DNA of 64,000 bases from Bog-473 sp963791455 (GTDB taxonomy: Bacteria; Actinomycetota; Acidimicrobiia; Acidimicrobiales; RAAP-2), in NCBI GenBank assembly GCA_963791455.1, contig CAWBSM010000002.1:1054001-1118000 (forward strand). The letters are read 5' to 3'. A model generated the notes under the pieces. That model had not been told where the DNA came from. It did not search any database and worked only from the letters and a program-made list of their open reading frames with translations. Shown one piece after another: positions 1-9,143 of the stretch (positions are counted from its first letter, which is position 1; each line of letters begins with the position of its first letter). The position numbers and the translations under genes are program-made.

Positions 1-573
<573 letters not shown>

Positions 574-577
<4 letters not shown>

Positions 578-1851
578 CGCCCGCTCCCGCTCCCGCCCCC
601 GTGCCGGCCGCGGCGGCGCCGCTCAACGTCGAGGCACTGCGCAAGGACTTCCCCCTCCTGATGCGCACGATCAACCGGCGCCCGATCGTGTACCTCGACT
701 CTGCCTCCTCCGCGCTGCAACCGCACGCCGTGATCGCCGCCATGACGCACTACTACGAGGCGACGCACGCCAACGTCCATCGCGGCGTGTACGCCACCGC
801 CGAGGAGGCCACTGCGCTCTACGAGCAGGCCCGGGTGGCGACGGGACGCTTCATCGGCGCGCCGGACGCCGAGCGCGAGATCGTCTTCACCAAGAACACG
901 ACCGAGTCGCTCAACCTGGTGGCACACACATGGGGCCGGGCCAATCTGCGCGCCGGCGACGCCGTGCTGCTCACCGAGATGGAGCATCACGCCAACATCG
1001 TTCCCTGGATGATCCTGTCCGAGGAGATCGGGGGGCTCGACCTGCGCTACATCCCGATCGACGACGACGGGCGCCTGGTGCTCGACGACCTCGACCGACT
1101 CGTGGACGGCGTCAAGCTCGTGGGGATCTCGACCATGTCCAACGTGCTCGGCACCATCAACCCGGTGGCGCACGTCGCGGAGGTGGCGCACGGTGCCGGT
1201 GCGGTCGTGGTCGCCGACGGCGCGCAACTCGTCCCGCACGCCCCGGTCGACGTGCGCAAGCTGGGCGTCGATTTCATCGCCTTCTCCGGCCACAAGATGA
1301 TGGGCCCGACCGGCATCGGCGTCTTGTGGGGTCGGGCCGAGCTGCTCGACGCCATGGACCCGTTCCTGGGCGGCGGCGGCATGATTCTCGACGTGAAGCT
1401 CGACTCTTTCCGTCCGGCGCCCCCACCCGCCCGCTTCGAGGCAGGCACGCCGCCCATTGCCGAGGCGGTCGGCCTCACCGCGGCCATCAAGTACCTGGGG
1501 GACATCGGGATGGACCGCATCCGCGCCCACGAGCTGGCGTTGACGAACCACGCGCTGGCCCGCCTCGACGAGAAGTTGGGCTCTGACGTGCGGGTGTTCG
1601 GGCCGCCCCCGGGCCCCGACCGCGGCGGCGTGCTCTCCCTCGCCTACCGCGACGTCCATGCGCACGACCTGGCCCAGGTGCTCGACCAGTTCGGCGTCTG
1701 CGTGCGGCCGGGTCACCACTGCGCTAAGCCGCTCATGCGCCGCCTCGGCGTGCAGGCCACCGCCCGAGCGTCGTTGTCCCTGTTCAGCGACGAGCGAGAC
1801 ATCGACGTGCTGATCGAGGGATTGCTGGAAGCCGGTAGGTTGTTCGGCTGA
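574..1851 (+). CDS. sufS: SufS, group II cysteine desulfurase
   Basis: This PLP enzyme (425 aa) removes sulfur from cysteine and hands it to SufU for Fe-S assembly. The PLP lysine is in FSGHKMMGPTG near residue 235. The persulfide cysteine is in RPGHHCAKPLM near residue 382, the typical SufS/CsdB arrangement. The ATG at 574 overlaps the sufC stop, and the stop overlaps the sufU start by one base, so sufC-sufS-sufU is a tight operon. The first 20 residues are rich in Ala and Pro and probably not part of the fold. Confidence 0.96.
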
Positions 1852-2348
1852 TGGCCGACCTGGAAGAGCTGTACCGAGAGATCATCCTCGACCACTACCG
1901 CTCGCCGAGGAACCGCGGCGAGCTGGACTCGCCCCCCGCCCACCGTGTCGAGGGCTTCAACCCGCTGTGCGGCGACGAAGTCGTGATCTCCATGGTGGTC
2001 AAGGACGGGAAGCTGGACGACCTCAAGATCGGGGGCTCTGGATGCTCGATCAGCCAGTCCTCCGCGTCGCTCATGTCGGCCGCCGTCAAGGGCATGCCGG
2101 TCGGTGAGGTACGCCGGCTCATCAACACGTTCAAGGGGATGATGTCCATCCACGAGGCGACGCTCGAGCACGACGGCGACCGGGACGGCGCCGAAGCGGC
2201 GGAGCCCGAGGAGATCGACCTCGACAAGCTCGGCGAGCTCGCCGCACTCCAGGGCGTGGTGAAGTTCCCGGTCCGCATCAAGTGCGCCACGCTCTCTTGG
2301 AACGCCCTCGCCCAGGGCCTCGACGAGGTGGCGGCCGAGGCCTCGTAG
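1851..2348 (+). CDS. sufU: SufU, zinc-dependent sulfurtransferase / Fe-S scaffold-like
   Basis: This 165-aa IscU-type protein accepts persulfide sulfur from SufS. The three conserved cysteines are present: NPLCGDE near residue 40, GSGCSIS near 66, and IKCATLSW near 144. The insertion of about 20 residues between helices that separates SufU from IscU is also there. It is the last gene of the rightward suf operon and converges on the LCP gene with only 30 bp between the stops. A 6-bp perfect hairpin (2348-2353 with 2359-2364) lies in that gap but has no T-tract. Confidence 0.94.
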   Translation: MADLEELYREIILDHYRSPRNRGELDSPPAHRVEGFNPLCGDEVVISMVVKDGKLDDLKIGGSGCSISQSSASLMSAAVKGMPVGEVRRLINTFKGMMSIHEATLEHDGDRDGAEAAEPEEIDLDKLGELAALQGVVKFPVRIKCATLSWNALAQGLDEVAAEAS

Positions 2349-2378
2349 CCGGCTCCATGCCGGCGCCGCGTCCTGCGC

Positions 2379-3764
2379 TTACGCCGGGCTGCAGTTCGAC
2401 GGATTGAACGAAGGCGGCGGTGCGGTCGTGGGGGTCGTGCTCGCGGGGGCGGCGGTCGCCGTTCCGGCGGCGGCGGGGGGAACCGTCGTGGGCGTGATCG
2501 GCGGGGGCGGATTGGGGTTGCCGTTGGCATCGGGCGGCGGGTTGGTGGGAGTGACCAGGCTGGAGCCGAAGACGTTGACGAGCATCTGCTGGGCCGCCGG
2601 CTGGTCGACGGTCAGCACGTCGCCCAGGCTGCCGAACCCGTTGGTCGGCACCGTGGGGAGGGTCTCCCCGACCAGGTTGCCCGGGTCATAGGAGTGGTAG
2701 GCGAGGGCGAGCCCGATGAGCGAGTTGAAGCTGAAGCCGTCGTCGATCTGAATGCCCTCGTGGATGGAGCCGAGGAAGGCGTTGACGGTCAGGGGATTCA
2801 GCTTCGACTTGGCTGCGCTCATGAGGGCCTTGATGAACACGTCCTGGCGCTGGATGCGCCCGAAGTCACTCGTCCCGTCGTACTGCCAGTAGCCGTTGGC
2901 GTAGTACTCGTAGTGGCGGGCCCGGGCCACGGCGAGGGCTTGGCTGCCGTCGAGCAGCTGGCAGCCCGGTGCCGTGATGTTGAGCCCCGAGTAGGAGTCT
3001 TTGGCCGGGTACGGAAAGTTGAGGTAGACCCCGCCCAGCGCGTTGACGGCGTCCTGGAACCCCCCGAAGTCGACCTGGACCACGTGGTTGATGGGGATGC
3101 CGAAGTTGGCCGTGATCGTCTTGACCAACTGGTTGGCGCCCGAGTTGTACGAGGAGTTGATCCGGTTGTAGGTGCCGTACTGCGCGCTGTCGGGCGGCAG
3201 CAGGCTGACCACGGTGTCACGCGGGATCGAGACGATCTGAATCTGCTTGGTGGACGGCGTCACCCGCCACAGTTGCACGACGTCGCTGCGCTGCCCGGTG
3301 ACCACCGAAGCCGACCCGAAGGCCTGGGCCGCCGAGGCGGACTCGCCGACGCGCGTGTCGGAGCCGATGACCAGCATCGTGAAGGGCCCACCGCTCTGGG
3401 CGGCCACTTCGTCACTGATGTGGATCTTGTCGATCTGGCTGTAGCGGTACCACAGATAGGCGTACCCACCACCGATCACCGCGACGAGGAGCACGACGAC
3501 ACCGAGGAGCGCCACCACGGTCTTCTTGGCCGCGCTCCATTTGGGTTTGCCGCTGCGCCGGCCCGTCCGCTTCGACCGCCCGCTCTCGGCGTCGATGCGC
3601 GCACCCAACGCGCGCAGACCCGATTCGTTGGCCACGCTCTCGGACTCGGACCCGGCGTGCATCTGGCGGCCGAGAGCGCTCAGACCCTCCTTGTTCGCGG
3701 ACCGGCCCCGTTGCCGTCGGGAGGGGCGATTCGATTCGTCGCCCATGGGACGACCGTTCGCCAT
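2379..3764 (-). CDS. LCP (LytR-CpsA-Psr) family cell-wall glycopolymer ligase
   Basis: LCP proteins attach teichoic-acid-like or arabinogalactan polymers to peptidoglycan on the outer face of the membrane. The 461-aa product has a basic cytoplasmic N-terminus, one membrane segment (about residues 60-85), and an LCP domain with LVIGSDTR, the Arg-rich SIPRDT and YNRINSSYN motifs, GGVYLNFPYP and ARARHYEYY. The C-terminal 70 residues are a Pro/Thr/Ala-rich tail ending in Asn-Cys-Ser. I chose the ATG at 3764; an in-frame ATG at 3746 is possible. It follows sufC on the same strand after 82 bp; a 6-bp hairpin (GGGAGC-ACC-GCTCCC, 3816-3830) in the gap may partly separate them. Confidence 0.9.
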   Translation of the reverse strand: MANGRPMGDESNRPSRRQRGRSANKEGLSALGRQMHAGSESESVANESGLRALGARIDAESGRSKRTGRRSGKPKWSAAKKTVVALLGVVVLLVAVIGGGYAYLWYRYSQIDKIHISDEVAAQSGGPFTMLVIGSDTRVGESASAAQAFGSASVVTGQRSDVVQLWRVTPSTKQIQIVSIPRDTVVSLLPPDSAQYGTYNRINSSYNSGANQLVKTITANFGIPINHVVQVDFGGFQDAVNALGGVYLNFPYPAKDSYSGLNITAPGCQLLDGSQALAVARARHYEYYANGYWQYDGTSDFGRIQRQDVFIKALMSAAKSKLNPLTVNAFLGSIHEGIQIDDGFSFNSLIGLALAYHSYDPGNLVGETLPTVPTNGFGSLGDVLTVDQPAAQQMLVNVFGSSLVTPTNPPPDANGNPNPPPPITPTTVPPAAAGTATAAPASTTPTTAPPPSFNPSNCSPA

Positions 3765-3846
3765 GACGAAGAACGGTACCAAGCGCCTTCGCGCGATTGG
3801 CGGCAGGTGACGAATGGGAGCACCGCTCCCGGCCTCCGGGCGGGGT

Positions 3847-4605
3847 TCAGGCGGGGTCGGTGTACCCCTTGTAGCCGGTTCGCTCGAGCTGCAACCCCAG
3901 GGCGGCACCGCCCGTAGCAACAATGCGGCCATCGACCATGACGTGCACCAGATCGGCCTCGAGTTGCACCAACAACCGGTTGAAGTGTGTGATGGCGAGG
4001 AGGCCGACGCCCCATTCGGTGGTGGCGAGCTGCAGTCGGCGCGCCACCTCGCCGAGCGCGTCGACGTCGAGACCCGAGTCCACCTCGTCGAGGACGCAGA
4101 TCGCGGGGCGCAGCACACCGAGCTGGACCATCTCGGTGCGTTTGCGCTCGCCGCCCGAGAGGTCGACGTTGAGCGGCCGGCGCAGCAGGCGGGCGTCGAG
4201 CCCGACGGCCTTGGCCTCTTCGAGCATGCGGTCGCCCAACGAAAGCGTCGGAGCGGGGCCGGAGGCCACGCCGTCCCCCTCGGAGGCCGCGGCCAGGAGC
4301 GAGTGCAGGCTCACACCGGGCACCTCCACCGGGTGCTGCAGCGCGAGGAAGAGGCCGGCGCGGGCGCGTTGCCACGCCGGCAGGCCGGTCAGCTCTCGCC
4401 CGTCCATCGTGATGCTGCCCGCCGTCACCTCGGTGCCGGGACGACCCATCAGCGCGTGGGCCAGCGTGCTCTTGCCCGAACCGTTGGGGCCCATGACCAC
4501 GTGCACCTCGCCGCTGCGCACCGTGAGATCGATGCCGTGCAGTACCTCCCGGCCCCCCGCGGACGCGTGCAGGCCCCGGACCTCGAGGACGTGCTCGACG
4601 CTCAC
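3847..4605 (-). CDS. sufC: Second SufC-like ATPase, downstream of sufD and Rieske gene
   Basis: This 252-aa ABC ATPase has Walker A GPNGSGKSTL (about residue 34), Q-loop LALQHP, signature LSGGERKRTEM, Walker B/D-loop VLDEVDSGLDVDAL and H-loop ITHFNRLL. SufC-type DxDSGLD and the GxxR/K-rich signature place it in the SufC family, but several canonical positions differ from the copy at 1-577 (FAFQYP to LALQHP, DETD to DEVD). It starts at GTG 4605 in a GTGA overlap with the Rieske gene and is therefore coupled to sufD. Having both copies in one locus is unusual; they may be redundant or form a mixed ATPase pair, which is inference. Confidence 0.9.
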   Translation of the reverse strand: MSVEHVLEVRGLHASAGGREVLHGIDLTVRSGEVHVVMGPNGSGKSTLAHALMGRPGTEVTAGSITMDGRELTGLPAWQRARAGLFLALQHPVEVPGVSLHSLLAAASEGDGVASGPAPTLSLGDRMLEEAKAVGLDARLLRRPLNVDLSGGERKRTEMVQLGVLRPAICVLDEVDSGLDVDALGEVARRLQLATTEWGVGLLAITHFNRLLVQLEADLVHVMVDGRIVATGGAALGLQLERTGYKGYTDPA

Positions 4606-4946
4606 GGCAGCACCACCGACACGGTGTCGTCGGAGATTTCGACCTCGTAGACCCGGATCGGTCGGGTTGCCGGCAGGGAGCACGGCTCGCCCGTTCTCAG
4701 GTCGAAGGTGCTGCCGTGACGCGGGCACTCGATCTCGCACTCGTCGGCCCACACCTCGCCCTCGGCCAGCGAGTAGTCCTCGTGGCTGCACTCGTCGTCG
4801 ACCGCGTGAAAGGTGTCGTCGGCGCAGCGCACCAGCGCGATCCGATGGCCCGCGACGTCGAAGCGCCGCACCTGGCCGGCCGCCAGCTCGTCGGACGCGC
4901 AGAGCGCCACCGTCTCAGACACCGGCGGCCACACGCCGGCCCCCAA
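4602..4946 (-). CDS. Rieske [2Fe-2S] ferredoxin, Suf-associated
   Basis: This 114-aa non-heme-oxygenase-type Rieske ferredoxin carries the cluster motifs C-S-H (CSHEDYSL) and C-P-R-H-G (CPRHGSTFDL), giving two Cys and two His ligands. In actinobacterial suf operons such a protein commonly lies beside sufD or sufC and is thought to serve as electron carrier or client. ATG 4946 overlaps sufD by 32 bp. A GTG at 4922, overlapping sufD by only 8 bp, gives a shorter product beginning at the start of the domain and may be the real start. Confidence 0.92.
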   Translation of the reverse strand: MGAGVWPPVSETVALCASDELAAGQVRRFDVAGHRIALVRCADDTFHAVDDECSHEDYSLAEGEVWADECEIECPRHGSTFDLRTGEPCSLPATRPIRVYEVEISDDTVSVVLP

Positions 4947-6234
4947 GTGCGGCGCTCAAACGGCTGTGCACCTCGCGCGCGAGGATCGGGTTCAGCGCCG
5001 GAACCGGTCCCCGGTCGATGATGGCGTCGAAGAAGCCGCGCACGATGAGCCCCTCGGCCACCTCGGGCGCCACGCCGCGCGACTCGATGTAGTAGCGCTG
5101 ATCCTCGTCGATCGGTCCCACCGTCGAGGCGTGCGAACACTTCACGTCGTTCTCGAGGATGTCGAGGTTCGGCACCGAGTCGGCATGCGCCCCCTCGTCG
5201 AGCACCAAGTTGTGGTTGGTCTGGCGGGCGTCGCTGCGGACCGCACCCCGGTGCACCCGGATGAGGCCGCTGTAGACCGAGCGCGAGTGCCCGGCCACCG
5301 CACCCTGGCACAGCAGCTCGCTGGTGGTTCGAGCGGCCTCGTGGTCCTGCAGGGTGCGGATGTCGTGTACCTGAGACCTGTCCCCCAGGTAGGTCGAGAG
5401 GACCTCGCACGTGGCGTCCCGTCCGTCCAAGGCGATGTCGGACCGGATGCGCCCGTAGGAGGCGCCCAGCCCGACGGTGAACGTGCGCAGCCGCGACCCG
5501 CCGGCACCGCGTGCCGCCAGCCGGCCGATCGACCAGGCCGCGTCACCGAGGATCTGCAGCGACGCGTACGACAGCGAAGCGCCCGCAGCCGCGGACAGCT
5601 CGGTCACCGGCACCACCAGTGAGCGGTCCGCGCCCTGGGCGCCGGCGTAGACCTCGACCACGGACAGGTGCGCGCCCTCGCCGGCGCGCACGGCGGTACG
5701 GGGGAAGCTGGCCGCGCCGGCTTCGCACCAGTGGACGACGAGCACCGGTTCGGCCACCGTCACCCCTGGCGGCACGTCGACGAACACCGGATCGGGGGTG
5801 AAGGCGTCGTTCAACCGGACCAGGGCGTCCCCGCCACGCTGCACCGACCCCAAGAGATGGCGCGCCTCTGGCACGTGGTCCGCCGATCCGAAGGCGAAGC
5901 CTGCCGCGGGCACGGCGCCGGCATTCGGGGCGAAGTGGCCCGGCCGCCCGTCGCGCACCAGCACGCTCCCGGCGGTCGCGCCGAGCGCGCCACGCAGTGT
6001 CGTCAGCAGGTCGTCCCCCGCCGAACCGGGCGTGCGCGTCGGCGCGTCGGTCCGGCTGGGCGCGAAATCGCCGAGGGCCAGGTCGTCGATCGGTGAGTAG
6101 CGCCAGACCTCCTCGCTCTCGGAGGGCAGCGGGGAGGATGCGAAGGCCTCGTAACCGGCGGCCCGCCGCTTACGAAGCCAATCCGGCCCGGCGAGGACCG
6201 CGGACGCCTCGGCGCTGAAGGTGTGCAGGGTCAA
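4915..6234 (-). CDS. sufD: SufD, Fe-S cluster assembly scaffold subunit
   Basis: SufD pairs with SufB and SufC in the SufBC2D scaffold. The product (about 439 aa) shows an N-terminal helical region with WRYSPIDDL, then the beta-helix core with VFVDVPPGV, and a C-terminal region containing LCQGAVAGHSRSVYSGLIRV, HNLVLDEGAHADSVPNLDI, KCSHASTVG and RGVAPEVAEGLIVRGFF, all SufB/D-family signatures. There is no ATG at the expected N-terminus. I used TTG 6234 with a GGAAAG element upstream; CTG 6228 is 8 nt after AAGAGG and is an alternative. A convergent crotonase gene on the opposite strand separates it from sufB. Confidence 0.92.
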   Translation of the reverse strand: MTLHTFSAEASAVLAGPDWLRKRRAAGYEAFASSPLPSESEEVWRYSPIDDLALGDFAPSRTDAPTRTPGSAGDDLLTTLRGALGATAGSVLVRDGRPGHFAPNAGAVPAAGFAFGSADHVPEARHLLGSVQRGGDALVRLNDAFTPDPVFVDVPPGVTVAEPVLVVHWCEAGAASFPRTAVRAGEGAHLSVVEVYAGAQGADRSLVVPVTELSAAAGASLSYASLQILGDAAWSIGRLAARGAGGSRLRTFTVGLGASYGRIRSDIALDGRDATCEVLSTYLGDRSQVHDIRTLQDHEAARTTSELLCQGAVAGHSRSVYSGLIRVHRGAVRSDARQTNHNLVLDEGAHADSVPNLDILENDVKCSHASTVGPIDEDQRYYIESRGVAPEVAEGLIVRGFFDAIIDRGPVPALNPILAREVHSRLSAALGGRRVAAGV

Positions 6235-6315
6235 ATCCTCTTTCCGGTGCGAAGGCGGCCCATGCACTCTAGTGGCCCCCGCGGGTCTCCCCACCAGGCG
6301 GTTAGCCTGCGCCAC

Positions 6316-7173
6316 ATGGGAGAAACTGCAGATTTTGCATCGCCGGTGCTGAGTATCGAACGGGAACAGGCGGTCGCCACCGTGTGGCTGGACCGGGCCG
6401 AGGCGCGCAACGCCATGGGTCAGGATCTGTGGCGAGACCTCCCGCGCGCCATGACCGCTGTGGGCACCGACAGCGCCGTCAGGGCCGTCGTCATCGCCGC
6501 CAAGGGACCGCACTTCTCCGTCGGGCTCGACCTCAAGGAGATGGGAGGCGTCCTCGCCGGCGGGGGTGACTCCGACGCTCGGGGGGCGAGCGCCACCTCC
6601 ATGGCGGCGCGGGCGCGGGCCGGCTACCGCCAGGTGCTCCGGTTGCAGGACGCGATCACCGCGGTCGCGCTGTGCCCGAAGCCGGTCGTGGCGGCCGTCC
6701 ACGGCTACTGCATCGGAGGCGGGGTGGACTTGATCGCCGCCTGTGACATCCGGCTCGCCTCGGCCGACGCCGTCTTCTCCGTGCGGGAGGCCAAGATGGC
6801 CATCGTCGCCGACCTCGGGAGTCTCCAACGCCTGCCGTCGATCATCGGACCGGGTCACCTGGCCGAGCTGGCCTACACCGCCAAGGACATCACCGCCGAT
6901 CGGGCCAAGGAGATCGGCCTGGTCAACGACGTGGCGATCGACGCTGCGGGCGTACTCGGGGCGGCGCGGGCCATGGCGGCGGAGATCGCGGCCAACTCGC
7001 CGCTGGCGGTGCAGGGGACCAAGGCCGTCCTGGCGGCCAATGAGGGGAAGACGGTGGCCGAGGGACTCGATTACGTGGCCGTGTGGAACGCGGGGATGCT
7101 GGCTTCCGACGACCTCACCGAGGCGTTGACGGCCTTTTTGGAGAAGCGGGCGCCGAAGTTCACCGGGCGTTGA
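6316..7173 (+). CDS. Crotonase with dienoyl-CoA isomerase-type active site
   Basis: This 285-aa enoyl-CoA hydratase/isomerase superfamily protein has the oxyanion-hole segments HFSVGLDLKEM (about residue 62) and GYCIGGGVDLIAACDIR (about 135). The Asp after GGGV, the Glu in VREAKM and the Asp in VADLGSLQRLP match positions that I recall as Asp176/Glu196/Asp204 of rat delta3,5-delta2,4-dienoyl-CoA isomerase. A role in oxidising unsaturated acyl-CoAs is likely; plain hydratase activity is the alternative. It starts at ATG 6316. It is transcribed against its suf neighbours and so splits sufB from sufD. Confidence 0.85.
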   Translation: MGETADFASPVLSIEREQAVATVWLDRAEARNAMGQDLWRDLPRAMTAVGTDSAVRAVVIAAKGPHFSVGLDLKEMGGVLAGGGDSDARGASATSMAARARAGYRQVLRLQDAITAVALCPKPVVAAVHGYCIGGGVDLIAACDIRLASADAVFSVREAKMAIVADLGSLQRLPSIIGPGHLAELAYTAKDITADRAKEIGLVNDVAIDAAGVLGAARAMAAEIAANSPLAVQGTKAVLAANEGKTVAEGLDYVAVWNAGMLASDDLTEALTAFLEKRAPKFTGR

Positions 7174-7239
7174 GGACGGCCGGCCGGTACGCCGCCCCTC
7201 GCGAGGGGATCTGAGCCGTCATCTGTATACGAAACCGGC

Positions 7240-7575
7240 TCAGCGCTTCCGGCGCCACCAACGGCCGGCCGAGCGCTCGCGCCGGGCGTCCTCGGCCCGA
7301 ACCTCCTCGAGCACATCGGGCGCCACCTCGTTCACGATGTCCTCGGCGGAGCCCAGCAGCTCCGCCACGTCCCCACCGGACCCGGGCTCCTCCTCGAGGG
7401 CGGGCTCCACCAGACTGCCGTGCACCCAGCCCACATCGGCCATGCGGGGGTGGTACGAGGGGCAGTTGTCGGGGCAGCGCCACGGTGCCTCGGGCGCCAG
7501 ATCGAGCACGCAGAAGCGGGCGGCCTCTCCGGAGGCGTAGGTCCGGCTCTGGAAATGGATGCATTCCTCGCGCAT
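7240..7575 (-). CDS. Small four-cysteine hypothetical protein in the sufB operon
   Basis: This 111-aa soluble protein has no family I recognise. Its first half holds four cysteines in the order EECIHF, RFCVLD, WRCPDNC, a spacing that could bind a metal or Fe-S cluster. The second half is acidic with a basic Arg/Trp tail. ATG 7575 is 8 nt after AGAG; a GTG at 7581 is also in frame. It begins 41 bp after sufB on the same strand, so co-transcription and a role linked to the Suf system are plausible but unproven. Confidence 0.7.
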   Translation of the reverse strand: MREECIHFQSRTYASGEAARFCVLDLAPEAPWRCPDNCPSYHPRMADVGWVHGSLVEPALEEEPGSGGDVAELLGSAEDIVNEVAPDVLEEVRAEDARRERSAGRWWRRKR

Positions 7576-7616
7576 CGGCACATCTCTATGGTGCCACGCA
7601 GCCGGGGGGAGGCCCG

Positions 7617-9017
7617 TCAGCCGACGGCACCCTCCATCTGTAGCTCAATGAGGCGGCTCCACTCCACCGCGTACTCCATGGGCAGCGTGCGGGTCACGGG
7701 TTCGATGAAACCGTTCACGATCATGCCCATCGCCTGCTGCTCCGAAAGCCCTCGGCTCATCAAGTAGAAGAGCTGGTCGTCGCCAACCTTCGAGACGGTG
7801 GCCTCGTGACCGATGCGGGCGTCGCGCTCCCCCACCTCCATGTAGGGCTTCGTCTCGGAGATGGAGTGGTCGTCGAGCAGGAGCGCGTCGCAGCGCACGA
7901 AGGACTTCGACCCGCGCGCGTCGGGGTCGACGTGGACCTTGCCCCGGTAGGTGGTGATGCCGCCGTCCTTGGAGATCGACTTGGACACGATGGTCGACGT
8001 CGTCTCCGGAGCGATGTGGAACATCTTGGCGCCGGCGTCCTGGTGCTGGCCCGCCCCGGCGTAGGCGACCGAGAGGACCTCGCCGCTCGCCTTGGGTCCC
8101 ATCAGATACACCGACGGGTACTTCATGGTGAGGCGCGAACCGATGTTGCCGTCGATCCACTCCACGTGTGCTTCGGCCTCGGCCCGGGCCCGCTTGGTCA
8201 CCAGGTTGTAGACGTTGGTCGACCAGTTTTGGATCGTCGTGTACGTGATGCGTGACCCGGGGAGGGCGACCAGCTCGACCACGGCCGAGTGGAGCGAGTC
8301 GGTGGAGTACACCGGGGCGGAGCAGCCCTCGATGTAGTGCACCTGCGAACCCTCGTCGGCGATGATCAGAGTCCGCTCGAACTGGCCCATGTTCTCCGCG
8401 TTAATGCGGAAGTAGGCCTGCAGCGGCATGTCCACCTTCACGCCCGGGGGGACGTAGATGAAGGATCCGCCGGACCAGACCGCCGAGTTGAGGGCGGCGA
8501 ACTTGTTGTCGTTGGGCGGAATGATCTTGCCGAACCACTTGCGCACGATGTCGGGGTACTCGCGCACGGCCGTGTCCATGTCGCAAAAGAAGACGCCCTG
8601 GGCCTCGAGATCCTCGCGGTTGCGGTGGAAGACGACCTCGGACTCGTACTGCGCCGTCACGCCGGACAGGTACTTGCGCTCGGCCTCGGGGATCCCGAGC
8701 TTCTCGTACGTGTTCTTGATGGCGTCCGGCAGGTCTTCCCACTTGTCGACCTGGCCGCCCGTCGGCTTGATGTAATAGAAGATGTCGTCGAAGTCGAGGT
8801 TGGGCATGCGGGCGGCGAACCACGGCGCCATCGGCTTGCGCTCGAAGTGCTTGAGGGCGCGCAATCGGAAGGCCCGCATCCAGTCGGGCTCGCCCTTCAT
8901 CTCGGACATCTCGCGCACGATGGACTCGTTCAGGCCCTTCTTGGGCTTGAACACGTAGTCCTCTTCGTCGCTCCACCCGAGCTGGTAACGACCGAGGTCG
9001 AGATCCGTAGTGGCCAT
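7617..9017 (-). CDS. sufB: SufB, Fe-S cluster assembly scaffold
   Basis: This 466-aa protein has full family length. Characteristic segments include GWSDEEDYVFKPKKGL near the N-terminus, FDDIFYYIKP, WSGGSFIYVPPGVKVDMPLQ in the beta-helix, HYIEGCSAPVYS, SRITYTTIQNWS, KPYMEVGERDARIGHEATVSKV and YLMSRGLSEQQAMGMIVNGF. SufB is the subunit on which the nascent cluster is built and is usually essential where Suf is the only system. It is the first gene of the leftward suf arm. A candidate promoter with an overlapping palindrome lies just upstream (9039-9064). No sufR-like regulator was found in the window. Confidence 0.97.
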   Translation of the reverse strand: MATTDLDLGRYQLGWSDEEDYVFKPKKGLNESIVREMSEMKGEPDWMRAFRLRALKHFERKPMAPWFAARMPNLDFDDIFYYIKPTGGQVDKWEDLPDAIKNTYEKLGIPEAERKYLSGVTAQYESEVVFHRNREDLEAQGVFFCDMDTAVREYPDIVRKWFGKIIPPNDNKFAALNSAVWSGGSFIYVPPGVKVDMPLQAYFRINAENMGQFERTLIIADEGSQVHYIEGCSAPVYSTDSLHSAVVELVALPGSRITYTTIQNWSTNVYNLVTKRARAEAEAHVEWIDGNIGSRLTMKYPSVYLMGPKASGEVLSVAYAGAGQHQDAGAKMFHIAPETTSTIVSKSISKDGGITTYRGKVHVDPDARGSKSFVRCDALLLDDHSISETKPYMEVGERDARIGHEATVSKVGDDQLFYLMSRGLSEQQAMGMIVNGFIEPVTRTLPMEYAVEWSRLIELQMEGAVG

Positions 9018-9038
9018 TTGGCTCCTGAAGTCGGGGAG

Positions 9039-9064
9039 GGGGAATTTCCCCTACGCAGATAGTA
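9039..9064 (-). promoter_or_regulatory. Candidate sufB promoter with overlapping palindrome
   Basis: Reading leftward, a -10-like TACTAT lies at 9064-9059. It is followed directly by the 13-bp palindrome GGGGAA-T-TTCCCC (9039-9051), which would cover the start point about 35 bp before the sufB ATG. No convincing -35 is visible. The position suits a repressor site. The sequence is not the CAAC-N6-GTTG SufR box of cyanobacteria. Confidence 0.35.
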
Positions 9065-9143
9065 ACAACTGCCCGGGCCTGCCGAAACGCTCCCGACCAG
9101 CTACTGCCGTGTGGCGTGCCGCGTCGTGGCAGGCTCTGCGTTC

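Noticed and set aside
2348..2364. Hairpin GCCGGC-TCCAT-GCCGGC as terminator between convergent sufU and the LCP gene
   Set aside because: Only 6 bp of stem and no T-tract; mentioned under sufU but not called.
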